Shown here piece by piece: positions 12,487-25,071 of a DNA stretch of 64,000 bases. Under the pieces are notes generated by a model that was not told the origin of the DNA, made no database searches, and saw only the letters and a program-made list of their open reading frames with translations. The number at the start of each line of letters is the position of its first letter. The stretch's first letter is position 1. Source of the DNA: Nectonema munidae. Its lineage: Eukaryota > Nematomorpha > Nectonematoida > Nectonematidae. The stretch is from assembly GCA_030549495.1 (NCBI GenBank), contig JAUIRK010000081.1, positions 186,001 through 250,000 of the forward strand, given 5' to 3'. The position numbers and the translations under genes were made by a program.

Positions 12487-12889
12487 CAGAGGTTCTTAAC
12501 CGTTATCCAGTCATGGACCTCTTTAAGAAACTTAACCTGTGGTCCATGAACCCTATAGGGGGTATGTTATAGAAAACCCTTAGGGGTCCACGGATGGCTT
12601 TCAAGAGGTCCGCGAGGGTCAAATTAAAAAAACCATTTTGTTAATTTAAAATTATAAATATACTTTCAGATACATTTTTTTGATTAAAATATATTATGAA
12701 TATTCAAAAACATTTTGTAATGGATCATTTTAATCAAAACTTTGAGATTTTTTTTGCAAGTACAAATATTAATTGCATGCAAGGTTTTTTTAATCACTTT
12801 TATGTAAAAATTTTCTTGGAGGGAGTCCATATCTTCCATCAACTTTTTAATTAAAGGGGCCCATGATGTATAACGGTTAAGAACCCCTG
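12487..12889. mobile_element. hAT-type MITE with 8-bp target duplication
   Basis: The left end cagaggttcttaaccgttat and the right end read on the minus strand, caggggttcttaaccgttat, form a nearly perfect inverted repeat of the well-known CAGxGGTTCTxAACC hAT class. It is flanked by gcatagta (12479-12486) and gcataaca (12890-12897), a decayed 8-bp duplication. No transposase; 403 bases. Confidence 0.85.
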
Positions 12890-13500
12890 GCATAACAAGT
12901 GATGTATGAAAAATTCAATTAAAAAATCAGAAAGTTATTAAAATTTATTTGTGATAGTAATTACAAATGATAGTTCTATTATTTGAGATTATTTGAATAT
13001 TATTGTAGATGGCGTTAAGCTAAAAATAAAATTGAGTTAGTTTCTCTCTTCTCATATGAGTTTAATCTAAATTAAGATTGAAATCTTGAAATTGAACAAC
13101 ATAGTTTTGCTTGCTGTTTTATAGTTGTTAATTTAAAATATTTCAAATGGATAAAATGCAGGGAGTCCGTCATCGGTGTTTGAACAAATATCTCCTCCAA
13201 GCGACGGTTTACTTAAATTACTAATATACAGTTTAATATTATCAATTTTTACTAGCTAACTGAAATTTTTAATTTTTTTTAAAAAAAATCATGAAAAATT
13301 AGTTATTTATAATTTTTAAATTAAACATTTTTTAAATATATTATTCTTGCAAAAAAAAACAAATATGAATTTATAATTATTATTTTAATTATCTTTTTTA
13401 TAAAATTTTAAATTTACAACCTACATATCTGTTAAACTCACTAACTAGCTTTGCTATAACTAACTGAAATTATTAAACAACAAATGAATTAACTAGCCGA

Positions 13501-13637
13501 TTAGCCCGTTAAGGCCCAGAGTCGACTATAGTCGACTTTACAAAAATAAAATCGTCTGCGTTTATCAAAGCTCTTTAATACGAATCTTCTGCTTTACATT
13601 AGATATCGTCTGATTATTCTGGTCGTTAACAGGTTAA
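13501..13637. mobile_element. piggyBac-type MITE, copy 1
   Basis: 137 bases from ttagcccgttaagg to cgttaacaggttaa. The ends are inverted and contain the piggyBac pattern TTAA + CCC ... GGG + TTAA (worn at the left). The interior, including aaatcgtctgcgtttatcaa and tatcgtctgattattctggt, is shared almost base for base with 53382-53512. Confidence 0.75.
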
Positions 13638-13981
13638 CAAATACTTAATGGTCTAACTAACTAACAAATTGACTAGGCAATGTCTACCTAACTATATCTT
13701 CTCTTTCAAACAATCTTACTAAATAATTAACTTGAAAATACATATAAGACATTTTTTTCATAGCGCAAATGTCCCTTTTTACAATAATAAAGTGAGAAGT
13801 GTTTCCGTTTTTAAACCTTATCGCAGCCAAAATTCAATTTTGTCAAAAATGCAAATGAATAGGATAGATGGATGAAACATGTAATGAAAAATCTTCTTCC
13901 CCTAACTTAATTAGTGTATTTAAAACACTCATTGGTATGATTTCTTCACATGTGGGCTAATTTAAACTTATCACTTCTAGC

Positions 13982-14188
13982 GCTGCTTATCCTAACTTAG
14001 TAAAATATGGTCCTCAGTTGATTTTGTCTTCATATTTTCGAGACATAACTAATTGTGCAGGCGTAACTAGCGCAAGTCTCTATAATTTGTATCCAGAGGA
14101 AAAAGATATCGAAAGTATTGAAGCCTCTGAAGAAGAACGGCGTGGAAAAAAGTTGGCATTTAATGAAATGATATTTGACAGATTTTGA
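13982..14188 (+). other. Unidentified coding-looking fragment, 68 codons to a stop
   Basis: An open frame without ATG, starting near AG at 13980 and ending at TGA. It reads AAYPNLVKYGPQLILSSYFR, then an acidic/basic stretch IESIEASEEERRGKKLAFNE and MIFDRF. The residue composition is far more protein-like than the surrounding AT-rich sequence. It could be a last exon or a decayed gene or transposon piece. I do not recognise the family. Confidence 0.3.
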
Positions 14189-14364
14189 GTGCTCAATTAA
14201 TATTATATGATAAATATTTTATTTAGCTCAATGTTTTCAAAGTTTAGGTGCGGATTATCCACACCTACTAGTTAGTAAAGTTAGTAATAATAGGTTATAC
14301 TTGGGATGGAGATTATCCACGTTAGTGGATCAAAGTACGAGTGTTTACGGTACGAAATAACTAA

Positions 14365-15339
14365 ATTTATGATGAAAATTGGCTGTTAACATGTGTAATC
14401 AGGTACAGGGGGCTGATTTCAATGCGGCGTGGACTATAAGGAAATGTAAACATCTATATATTTCAAGAAAGTTCTAGTGTGAACAAAATAAATCTCCCTA
14501 CCTTAGAGACACGAGCCTGTGTGTAATAATATTTATGATGTTCATCTTCCATCTTACTTCTCTATCAAATCGCTCAAAATGTTCATTCTTTATCAAAAAC
14601 ATTTTACACATATTTTTCAATGCTTCAACTTTATTATTTTCTTGGTTTAACTCCGGCAAGTCACAGCCTATCGTTGTAAAATGTTAACAAATAGCATGAA
14701 TGAATGTCAAATTTAGTTGTCAGAATTAGATATGCTAAATAAAATGTCTTTTCAACTGTATTACATTCTTTCTGCTCTTTCACATTTGATTGAACTTTTT
14801 GAACATTTCAATCTAACTGTACTTTCATCTGATGTACACTTTTTTGCTTTCTTACGACGCGGCTCACTTTATCCGCTTAGAATGTGCCTCCTATAAAATG
14901 ATGTGTATAACTGGGATTTGCAAATATGCATTCTCCTTATATGCCAAAGCCTTGGAATCATTTTTGTAGAAGCGTATTGCATCTTTGCAATCTATTCTAT
15001 GCGCATTCTGCATTCTCCTTGCTTTGAGAATCAATTTCATACAACAAATTAATTAATATGTATGTCTTTTTTCACTAGACGTAATTTAGAGAAGTTGCGT
15101 AAAAACACTTTGCATTTCCTTATTCACTTTTAAGCCTTATGCACTTTGTGTCCATTTACAATTTCGAGTAAGGATTTAAGAGTTTCATCATCATTTCCAT
15201 ATCCAGCGCTTCCAAACGTCCAATATTTATTCTTATACCTAAAACTTGCTAAATGTCCACAGTCTAGACATTTCATTTTATACTCGCAGGAACATTTTCT
15301 TCCACATATCCAATAATTAACATATTTTTTACCAAATAT
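14365..15339 (-). pseudogene. Unidentified fragments, possibly a decayed spliced transposase with a Cys-rich finger
   Basis: Minus-strand frames: (a) 15339-15130 after a good acceptor (cttagttctag): NYWICGRKCSCEYKMKCLDC, then GHLASFRYKNKYWTF, ending GHKVHKA and stop; C-x3-C-x-C-x5-C-x2-C-G-H looks like a zinc-binding unit. (b) About 14900-14800: basic Cys-containing stretch RRKKAKKCTSDESTVRLKCS. (c) 14667-14502, an exon-like block between gatag and AG|gtaggg: EALKNMCKMFLIKNEHFERF and more. (d) 14439-14365, joining (c) in phase (PRRIEISPLYLITHVN). FLYWCH-type Mutator-like transposase is one idea for (a) and (b); a host gene is another. Stops between the parts argue it is broken. Confidence 0.3.
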
Positions 15340-16266
15340 CTAGAACTAAGAAATTTTTTTTGATAAATAAAAGTTATCACATTTATTCCAAAAATGTAGT
15401 AGTGTAGGTATGCGTAATTTTGCTACTTAAATAAAGTAAAATTAATGGTACTATAGTGAATTTACCACCTGTTTTCTACAAACTCAAAAAGCTTTTCGCA
15501 ACTTCAAATAATGCTTAATATTTTTGTGTAGTTTTTGAAAGAAATGAACACTAAGACTTGTAATTGTCATGGAATTAAGAAAATCAAATTGTTTCTTGGT
15601 ACATTCAATTAATACATATTTAGTGTGCAATGAGCAATTGCAATCCTTATAATTGACATGGGAGATCCGTTCCTATAAGTTTTGTGAGCGTGAATATGCT
15701 AACGACTGATTTGGATACTTTTTTTAAGTTAATTTCTTTGTTTAAGTCGTTTCCTTTCAAAAATGCAATTTAATCGACATTATTATATTTTCTTCTAAGT
15801 TTTGGTTTATATTTACGTCTAAATAAGGCAGCGTTTATACTTCAATAAACGTATTTATTTTATGATACTCATTTTTAGAAATCATTTATAAATTTTCTTT
15901 CGCAAAGACCTTTTTTTACGTTTTTTGTATGATATAATTTTAAACAGCCTTATTACTTTAGCTAGCTTACTAGCACGATACTCTCTAGTTGTGCAAAGTA
16001 CTATCTATCACTTAATCTAAGCAAAAGTCATTAAAAACGATTTAATTGAAGGAGAAGAATTTTTCTTAATTTGTCTCATTCCTTTCTGATCGATTTTCCT
16101 TCCTTTTAAAATATAATGTAATTATTGCGCGATCATCATAACTTTATCATCGAGAAAAGAAGAATGACAACGCGCATGGCTATAATATAATATCACTTCC
16201 CTTACTTACTTACACTTAATAAAATTTCCTTCATCCACTATTCACACTTTGCATAGAAAGCATCCT

Positions 16267-16290
16267 TTGTCTTGTCTTGTCTTGTCTTGT
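16267..16290. repeat. (TTGTC)n microsatellite
   Basis: Nearly five units of ttgtc in tandem. No other significance seen. Confidence 0.9.
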
Positions 16291-17419
16291 TTTTACAAAA
16301 CCACTGTGCTAAGGTAAAGAAGCCTTCTTCATTTCACCTTTTCTTGCATGGAATATTTTTATGGCTTTTTTGCTCCTGGCTAAAATTTCAATCGAAGCTC
16401 ATATTTTATACTTAATGTGTTTATTTGCGTTCCTTTAAAAATTTCACAACAAGCTAAAATACTACTAGATAGTTTTAAATAGTTTTAAAACTCCAATAAA
16501 TAAATGCCAGGCCTTTTTTGACCTATTAAAGAGGAGAATAATCAGACGGAATCTGATGTAAAGCAGAAGATGTGTATTAAAAAGTATTCATAAAGGGTAT
16601 ATGTCTCTGCTGGCAATTTGATTAAGTTTAATTTTCATTTTTATTTCTGGCTTAAACTTATATCCACATACCCTCGAAATTACAAGCTTTTATTAAAAAA
16701 AACTTAGGATAAAAAAACAAAATAGAATCATACAGAGGTAATATTTTGGATGGAGTAAAAAACTTTCTGGATTTTAAGGCATTTTTTATTGGTTCAGTTT
16801 GTTCTTCTTGTAAAATCATTGAAACCACCATGATACCTGTTTGTTTTTCAGGTAGTGAGAGCGAACTTTTGCACTTTATATATAGCATCATGGAAACTAC
16901 ATCTTTAATACGGATTTTTTTCCCAAAACCTTCATAATCATTACTTTCAGTATTTGAAATTAGTTTTTAGAAATTTATCTTCTAACTATTTCCTTAGAAT
17001 ACCTTCTTCCTAAGTATTATTTGCATCAATTTCATTGGGTAGCTTTTTCTCAATATTAACATATCCTTCTAATGTCCTAGGTTTATCAACAATACGAGAT
17101 ATTAATTAGAAAGAGGTAATTTCATCTAAATAATTCACTTTTTACACCATCAATTAGCAACCACGAACAAATAGTTAGTATTTTGATGTTTTTCCAAGAT
17201 CTATCAAACCAGAAAAAAAATCATGAATAGTTACTATAGGGTTGCATTTTGTGAACATTTTTGTGGTATTTGACCTTGAATCAGCGAATAATTACTTGAT
17301 CTAAAATACGAGGTAGGATTTGAAGGTAGAACCCCCAAAGCTTCCTTTTCTTATCATACACTTTATGATTATTTTGAACGGCAAGCAAAATGAGCTTTCT
17401 TTATATATCAATATTCCAA

Positions 17420-17520
17420 AATTGCGCCATTCTATTTTGTTCTTTTGCAATACTAAGTTCTCTTTTTGCAATTCTATTTTGTCCTTTTGTAATTCTATTT
17501 TGTCCTTAAACAAAATAAAA
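17420..17520. repeat. Tandem 'attctattttgtccttttg' phrases
   Basis: Degenerate units of about 20-21 bases related to the phrase elements at 10084 and 62865. On the minus strand three-base periodicity makes a heptad-like peptide (LQKDKIELQKENLVLQKNK) that looks like a coiled coil but follows only from the DNA repeat. Confidence 0.5.
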
Positions 17521-18149
17521 ATTTATTTAAACATTTCTATTTTATCCAAAATAATAAAATTTTTCATAGATTCATAAGCTTAAATTTATCCTTAATTCCA
17601 ACCAATTGATTAATTCTTAATGTTTTTGGAGTTTGTATTTTGGTGAATAGTTGTGAACTAAATCTTTTCAAGTATGACAGCCTTCGCCCTTCCCCCACCT
17701 CCAATAATTTTCTAAAAGTACTCTATGTACTATGGGGCAATCCCGCCTCCAAAGTCTGGCTCTTATGAGCAATATATCTGAAGTATGTGGCTTATGAAAA
17801 ATGTGAGCATTTTTTTCCTAAATCACTTCTTAAGTCAGAATGGGGCCGTGGGGCCCCACGATCCCTTGATTCGGCCCTGCGACAGCCTCATTTATAATTT
17901 CTGATTAATTTTAAAAAAAATTTCTTTACAATATGTTTTTATATGATGGATAGTATAAATTGATCTAAGAACTTTATTTTAAAATTAAAAAAAATTAAAA
18001 AATTGTCATAATATATTTTTACATACTAATAATAAAAATTAGTTTTTTATTATTAATGCCATTATATAAAAACATATTCTGAAAAAAGAAAGCAGAAACC
18101 ATATATTTTAAATGCACGCGTCAAGCCCATAAGATCATTGCAATAATAC

Positions 18150-20552
18150 GTAACCGAACATTTGGGCTAAATCGACATTTGGCCGAACCCAAATATTCCT
18201 AATGGACATTTCACCTAAAATGTGCATCCAATTTCACAATTTTTGTAGACGTTTCTTTACTTCCAGTTTGTTTGCAAACTTTTGCTCTATACAAATGTGC
18301 AGCGTAATTTTGTTTTCTTTTTCTTTTTCTTTTCTCAACTTCTATTAGACTACCGACTTAGAGTGTCAAAAAATAAACATTTTTAAATTATACACAGTAC
18401 AGTTATTTTTTACGTTCTACATCTTAAAAACTTAATATATAAAAAAACTCTTCAATTCGTCAAAATTATGTATAATACTTCATATTGTAATCACTTTATC
18501 ACCAACAGATAGAATTTGAAGAACTCTTTTAAAATGAACCCATGTCTCGTTGGAATTTAAAGTTGTATTCTTCAAATAAACAGAAAAGTTATGTGCATAT
18601 TATCTTCCATTATTGCGAAGCTTTAAAATAGCACTTTTTCTGGGGATAGACAAAGAAGTATCTCTTGCGTATCTGACTTCTTTGTAAAGTCGACATAATT
18701 TCCTTTTTTCATCAATATGTGAGTTTGCGACATACTGAACAATTTCCTTTGGATCAACTCTGAAGCACCCCCCCCCTCCCTCCCTCCCTCCCTCCATTTT
18801 TTTGAGGAATTTAAGATATATGTTTTTCCCTGTTATGATATCTTTTTTATCAAACAAGAGAAGGGTTTGTTAATCTTTATAGATCTGAGTTAACTTTTCA
18901 CTTTGCTTAATCAAATTACTGAAATCTCTAAAATTATTATGTGCTTGGAGTAAAAAATCAAAAGTTCGATTGCGCCCTAAAAATCTTGAATCTGTCTGAA
19001 TTTGAATGTCACATCTTTTATTCAATTCAAAATTGATCATTCCAACAATTCGTTCACTTTCATAGTTGTGAATTGGAGCTTTCATTTGAATATTCGGAAA
19101 AATAGAAGTATCTTCTGAAAAAGAGCCAAATCAAAACCATTTTGCATTTTGTCTTTCAAAGCCTTTGCTTAATCGCGTCATAAAACTGTCAATAAGTTTG
19201 ATTAATAAATCCTGAATTCTAGCAAAAATTTAAGAGGAGTAAAGCAATTGCATATCAGGGCAAGGAACGCTTATTTAGTTCTGTGTTGTTCACCCAAAAA
19301 AAGAAACTATATCATCAAAATGATAAAGTGTAACAACACAAACGAAAGTTAAGCTATCAAATTGTTCTTTGTTAAGTTTACCAAATCGATTTATTTTTAT
19401 TTAGGTAAACTTGAAACTCTTTAGATTTATTCCATTTTTTTTTTGATAAAATCTTTTGAAACTAATCTATTAAACAATCCAAAGCTTTTTCAATGATGGA
19501 TGCGTGAGCATGTTGAGATTTGGATGATGGAAAATTTGCAAACAGCTTTTCATGTCCTATGATTGTTTCAATATCTTTCCACAGAAAGCACAGAATTCGG
19601 TTGAACGTTTCAATCGGATGAACATTTCAATTCATCTGAAATATATTCAGAATCTTTTTTTTCGAGCGACAATACCAAAAACTTTCAAATTGTGTCTGTC
19701 ATTACAAGATGAATTTTTTCAGATATGTCATTAAAGAAATGTATTTCAAGGCATCAAGGTTTTCTCTTTTTCAGTTTCAAAGGAGAATGAGGGTAAAACT
19801 CTATACTTCCTATCTATTGTAAGACCTTGAAGATTGTTCTTACCGATACCAGAAAGATGATGCCTCTTCATAAGTCTCACAAAGATTTTATTGCTTTGAG
19901 TAGTGCTTGTTGATATGGGAAAGTATTTTTTGAAATGAAAGTTTTATTTTCATTGTGATTTTCCCACTTACATTGAAACAACAAATTGGCAATAGTGATA
20001 ACAGAGAAACAACTCGATTCAGATATTTTGTCACACGTAAAGCAATTGCAGTATAAATTTCTGGTCTAATTACCCATTTAGAAGTTCTTACAAATTTATC
20101 TGCTTGAAAAAATAAGTCTTTGAAAGATTCATTTAAAGGTTCTATACACACATATGATGAATAACTTCTCTACTCGAAGCTACCTTGCCAAATATGTGTT
20201 ATGATATGTGGCATGATTGATTTAGTGATTACAAATCTGCAGCTTAATTTTTGTTTTCTTTTTTTATTCATGACTTCTACATACACAAATTATGTGATGG
20301 ATAATTTTATCTACTAGAAGTAGTTACATGACAGGTGTGTTATGATATTATTATAGATTTATATATATTTATCACTGTATTTTATTGAGTAAATTGTCTT
20401 TTAACATTAGAGCAATATTATTTTATTGGTTGCAAAAGTCTGGAAAAATGTCGAATTTAATTTACATTTTCGTTGAAATACCGGTTCTTCAAATGTCCAT
20501 TAAGCCAAATGCCCGATTGGTAAAATTTTTGTTCGACTAAATGTCCGGTTAC
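18150..20552. mobile_element. 2.4-kb inverted-repeat DNA transposon, decayed
   Basis: Inverted ends: left gtaaccgaacatttgggc, right (minus strand) gtaaccggacatttagtc, each followed by degenerate ggacatttggccgaa-like phrases. The interior has several open stretches on the minus strand, such as 20151-19888 (KFVRTSKWVIRPEIYTAIAL), 19085-18870 (RFLGRNRTFDFLLQAHNNF) and 18857-18600 (EKRKLCRLYKEVRYARDTSL), broken by stops and by a (GGGA)n expansion at 18771-18797. I take these for a dead transposase but cannot name the superfamily. A shorter relative is at 7875. Confidence 0.55.
18771..18797. repeat. C-rich (CCTC)n tract
   Basis: A run of C followed by ccctccctccctccctcc, lying inside the transposon and expanding one of its old reading frames. 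Confidence 0.9.
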
Positions 20553-23057
20553 TGGAATATTAATAATATGCCACTTTCTTTAATCAGTTTAATTCTAAGG
20601 CCAAATCATGAAGCTCATTTTTTCTAGGTAGTATTTTTCTCTCTTGCAGAGCTCCAAAGAAATAAAATTATAGGAGATTTAGATGGAAAATTTATTTTTG
20701 TATCCAACAAAAAATTGTTAGTATGATAAATTTTATACATGATCATATTGATCAGCATAAAATAGATATTGAATGGATTCGATGAAGTAATTAATATTTT
20801 ATACGTTTTAGATATCGATTATTTGCATAAATTATGCATATGTAGTCATTTACACAGACAGACGTGCATTCACTGAGTCAATAAACAAACTTCAGCATAT
20901 CACATTAAAACTATTTAAGTTTTAACAAATTAGTTTTCTCCTTCAAAATTAACTTTTTGCACCCTCCTCATTTTTGAAGCGTTTTCTTTCTCCTGCATTC
21001 ATGATAAGCATGCCCAAAAAGTAAGTGATAAATTTTCATTACCTTCATTCTGCGAAATTTAATTTCATATTATCCAGAGTGATTAATAATTAATTTAAAG
21101 AAAGCAATTAAGTATAACTTTGAGAGTTTGATTAATTATTCATAGCTCTCCAACATTCATTTATCTTCCCAGGGAAGCAGAATTCTCATATTCATTTTGT
21201 TCTAAATAGATCGTCTGTATGTGAGTAAAAATTTAGCAGCCCATCATTTTGAATACACGATTTCCTGGCCCCTTTGACAATCTGAAGAAAGTTTGAACCC
21301 CCTCCATAAGAAATAATGCACATAACCATATGACTTTGGATGCAATCAATGTACTTTTAAATTCTTTGCGACATAAAAAAAATGCAGGCATCTTAGAAAT
21401 CCTAAAAGTCATTTAATATTTGTTGAAAAAATGTCATCCTAGTGATCGACCTATTTTTGAATAATGCTTTAATTTTGTGTAGTTGGATAAAACGGTGCGC
21501 TTTTTAAAACAATATTAAAACTGAATGACGCTTTGATTGACATGTGGTATCGCCACTTCTGTTTAGCCTATGATGCACGCGAATGTGTGAATAGCACAAT
21601 CCTCATTGTTTTGCATGCGTATAACTAACTGTAAACACATATGTTATGAGCCTAAATGTTGATCCCAGAGCCCCAGGTTAAGAATACCTGAAGTTTAAAA
21701 TATTCTAAAACTTTATCAAATCTTTATAAACACCATACGTGTACAATTTTTTTGATAAGAAATTGATTTATAACCATATGTGCCCGCGTAGCATTATTCA
21801 AAGCAAAGCCGTTGAGAAAACATTTTATGACTTATCTATTAGTATTTAAAATAATAGTACATTGAAATAAAATGATATAAGCTTTAATCAATAAGAAAGA
21901 ATAGCTTTACAAAATAATATTTAATTTAAAGCTAATAATATCTAACATGATTTTTCGAGCATGGTAAATAAGAATAAAGTTTCAAAATTTGAATTTTCTT
22001 TAGAATTAAATCATACTTTCTTCTGCATAACTTGGTGAATCTTTTTCTCACTTGAACACCATTCAATCCAAACGAAAGTTGGGTATTACAAATTCAAACC
22101 TTAAGGATGTTTACTAACAGATGTAAACAAACTGCATACCTAACTTTACCAATTTGAGGGTTAAAGAAACACAAAGCTACGTTTCTCATTAATTGAAACG
22201 AAAAGGTTTTAAAATAAAAAATTAAGCAATTTTAATTAGCAACTTGAATAAATCGAATGAATTTTGCAAATCATACTCTTGTATTTTATACATTGTCTTG
22301 ATGTTCTGCTTCGTTTTGAATCGGAACGATTTTCAAAACCATAATGAGGCAATTGATACTCCCGATGTTTCAAAAATTGAGTGATCTTGACTTCACTGAC
22401 TCTTCTTCTAAATAAAAAGCGAACTTTTTATGTAAATCGTTCTTCCACTTTGTTTGGTATTTTGGAAATCGTCAGGGGAGTTAAACTTTGCAATCACCCA
22501 TGAATTTAAAACACTAATGTCAAGATAATTGCAAAATGCAGCAAGTCCACTATTTATTAGGCGCATAAGATTTATATCCTCTCTGCATTTTTTGGCTACA
22601 CCTTTGAATTTATTGTAAAAAATGTAAACTTTCACGCTTTGATGCCAATGGACACACTGTTAAAGTTCTGCATTGCATGCCTTAACTCACAATGAAGCAT
22701 ATTTAGAATAAATAATTCGAGTTTCTCACTCACAAAGCTTGAGTTCTTTCAAGTAAGGTGATCTAAACATATGGGGAACAAATCGTCTACTCGACATTAC
22801 CTTTCACACTAAACAAATTTTTTGTTCACTGCAATATAAACTAGAACCTTGCGCTGGTTATACAAAATTGTCATTTTTTTTTGATATTAAAATAAAAAGG
22901 TTTAAAAATTTATATTTGATAAAAATAGCGATTTGAAAACTACTTCTAAATGGGGGTGGGGGGGGGGAGTATACCAGTATTTTCTGTCAAATGACGGAAA
23001 CTCATCAAGAGCAGAATAAAGCAATTAAGGAAACCAGTAACACCAAAATTTAGAAAA

Positions 23058-23192
23058 CGTGATTTTAGTTTAGCACTGAGTGGTAAAGGCAATACTGCAA
23101 TAGCAAGAGTATTGGGATGGCCAAGAACAGCGATAGCTACAATTCTAACAAAGTTTTATACTACTGGTCAGGAAGACTGATCAAAAAGAGGT
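23058..23192 (+). pseudogene. Tc1-like transposase fragment (first helix-turn-helix)
   Basis: The frame reads RDFSLALSGKGNTAIARVLG then WPRTAIATILTKFYTTGQED before a stop. The pattern (A-x3-LG then x4-AIxxILxKFxxTG) is the DNA-binding helix-turn-helix at the start of Tc1/mariner transposases. Only this part remains. Confidence 0.5.
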
Positions 23193-23232
23193 GAAGTCAA
23201 TCAAATTAAAAGGATAAACAAAAAAGGGGTGA

Positions 23233-23413
23233 ATAACTGGCAACTTGAATAAATAAGTAAACTTGATTCAAATGTTTTTACTCAATTTTTAAAGTCTTTG
23301 CTGAAATTTCTGTGAAAATAGATTCTGTATGATTCAGTTTTTCAACAAAGACTTCGAGAATTATGGTAACAAACATTTGAATCAAGTTTATTTAGTTATG
23401 CAAGTTAGCAATT
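23233..23413. mobile_element. Near-perfect hairpin MITE
   Basis: The arms aacttgattcaaatgt (23259-) and acatttgaatcaagtt (23373-) are the core of a longer palindrome: arms of about 80 bases, each with aaagtctttg or its complement, around a loop of about 15 bases. It directly follows the Tc1-like fragment and may be its nested or fold-back end. Confidence 0.6.
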
Positions 23414-24738
23414 GTTAAATGCAACAACGACGCAATAGATCGAAAAACCCGGTATACAGTCAAAGTACACAATTTTTATCTTTTGGTTTACATTCGTGTC
23501 ACATATGTGCTCAAAGGGTTAAACTTTATGCAATCAGATATGAGCTATGAATCTTATAAATTTTACGCTTTTTTAAGAATTAATTCGCAAATACGCACAA
23601 GTTTACTAGTTTACCCGCGCTTCTAATATCGAACTCCCGCCCGCATTAAGTTTTAAACAAATAATAATTCGCACTCAGAATTTATTTGCAGGTCCCGTAG
23701 AACCCGCCCGAATGCCCGCCCTGCGCGCTAGTGTACCACAACCATCTAGATTCTAGAATATTGCTATCTTCCATAGAGGCTTGCATATATTTAATTCTGA
23801 AAAATACTAATCTAAGTCTTCGAGTCCGCTTGCATAAATTTCAGATTTCAAACAATAAAAAATCATTTTGATGATATATAAGTATTAATTTTGTTGGCTA
23901 AAAATTTTCAGTGGCTTCTTTTTGATGAAGATTTTTTAAAGAACTATTAGTAGAGCAGAGAGTTTAGAAATCCTTTTGATTTTATCCGTATCATACCCTC
24001 TAATATCCATGCGTATATTCACATTTGCCGGTAGTTGTGGAATGTGTGTGACAAATTTTGATTGTCTTCATGTCGTTATATTTTGTGTTAGAATTTTGCT
24101 ATTAATCAGTTCGTTACAAACTTTTCTTTACTCCCTGTTTTTGGTGTACTCATTATATGGCATTGCCTAATCCCGTGTTCATTCAAAGAATTAAAGGGTA
24201 TTTATTCTTCATTCTCTCCTTAATCCCCTCCTACAACTTCCCCAACCGTATTGATTTTTGTCTTTGATCTCTTCCTCCATGATGTGTTGAGATTCTTCAA
24301 GTGTTTTTGGAGAAATTTGCCGCACAACACTTCATTAACTTTCAGCTGAATCCTTCTGAGAAATCTAAAATTGCATGTTTTGTGTAGATTGAGATGAGTC
24401 GATTTGAGAGTGTCTCTACGCGCATACGATGAATGCGTTTGTGTGTGTTCTTCGTGTGTGTGTTTTCTTCCTGCAGCGTTCTAAGTAGTGCATTTACAAA
24501 GATGTAGGGATGTACCATAAAAGCGCGCATACAACATTTATGTTGATTTTATAGGCTTAACATTTTCATAAAATAAATATACATCATTAATTTAAGCGAC
24601 TAAATTTGATTTAGCGTTAATCAATACCTCTTTCCAAAGTTATCCTGCTAAGAGCTGTATTTACTGCGTGATTAAGACTTTCTTTTGTCGGAGTGTTATG
24701 CTAACGATTTCCAGCCCTTCTTCCAATTTATTTTTTAG

Positions 24739-25071
24739 ATTCCAAAGTAAATAAAGGTATATATGAAGAGAGGGTAAATCGATCCGAAGAATCTCCTGAA
24801 ATGGAAGCCTGTATGGTGGGGGTAGATGGTAGTAAAAATTTTGCTCAACCTCGACCATACTCCAAAAACAAAACTTCACCCCGCAACCCAGAATACAATC
24901 TGCAACAGAGCCTCAACTCTCACATCATTACCTCTTCCAAAAATCATTCAGACGCCCTTTCCAAAAGTCTTTCTTTCAAGGATTCAAATGAGAGAATCAC
25001 TATCAACGTCAGTGGCTTGGTATACGAAACTTATAAGCACACTTTAGACAGATTTCCCCACACTCTCCTAG
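24739..25071 (+). CDS. Sh: Shaker exon: N-terminal region and start of T1
   Basis: The exon follows a pyrimidine-rich acceptor (ttattttttag) and stays open from 24739, so it is probably internal rather than initial. ATG 24801 is the first Met within it. The first 60 residues or so are Ser/Asn/Lys-rich and unlike other species; T1 begins at ERITINVSG and continues to FPHTLLG. The donor after 25071 is G|gtaagg, phase 1. If no upstream exon is used, the channel starts at 24801 with 499 residues. Confidence 0.9.

Larger units (their letters stand above)
7832..24738. other. Probable 16.9-kb Shaker intron rich in transposon debris
   Basis: Lies between the phase-matched donor at 7832 and acceptor at 24738. 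Besides the elements listed separately it is plain AT-rich sequence. The stretch 24340-24540, with GT/TG-rich and less AT-rich sequence just before the Shaker exon, could be an internal promoter or an alternative first exon, but nothing specific supports that. Confidence 0.5.

Noticed and set aside
17301-17513. Heptad-like coiled-coil peptide on the minus strand
   Set aside because: The period comes from a roughly 21-base DNA repeat also found in non-coding fold-back elements.
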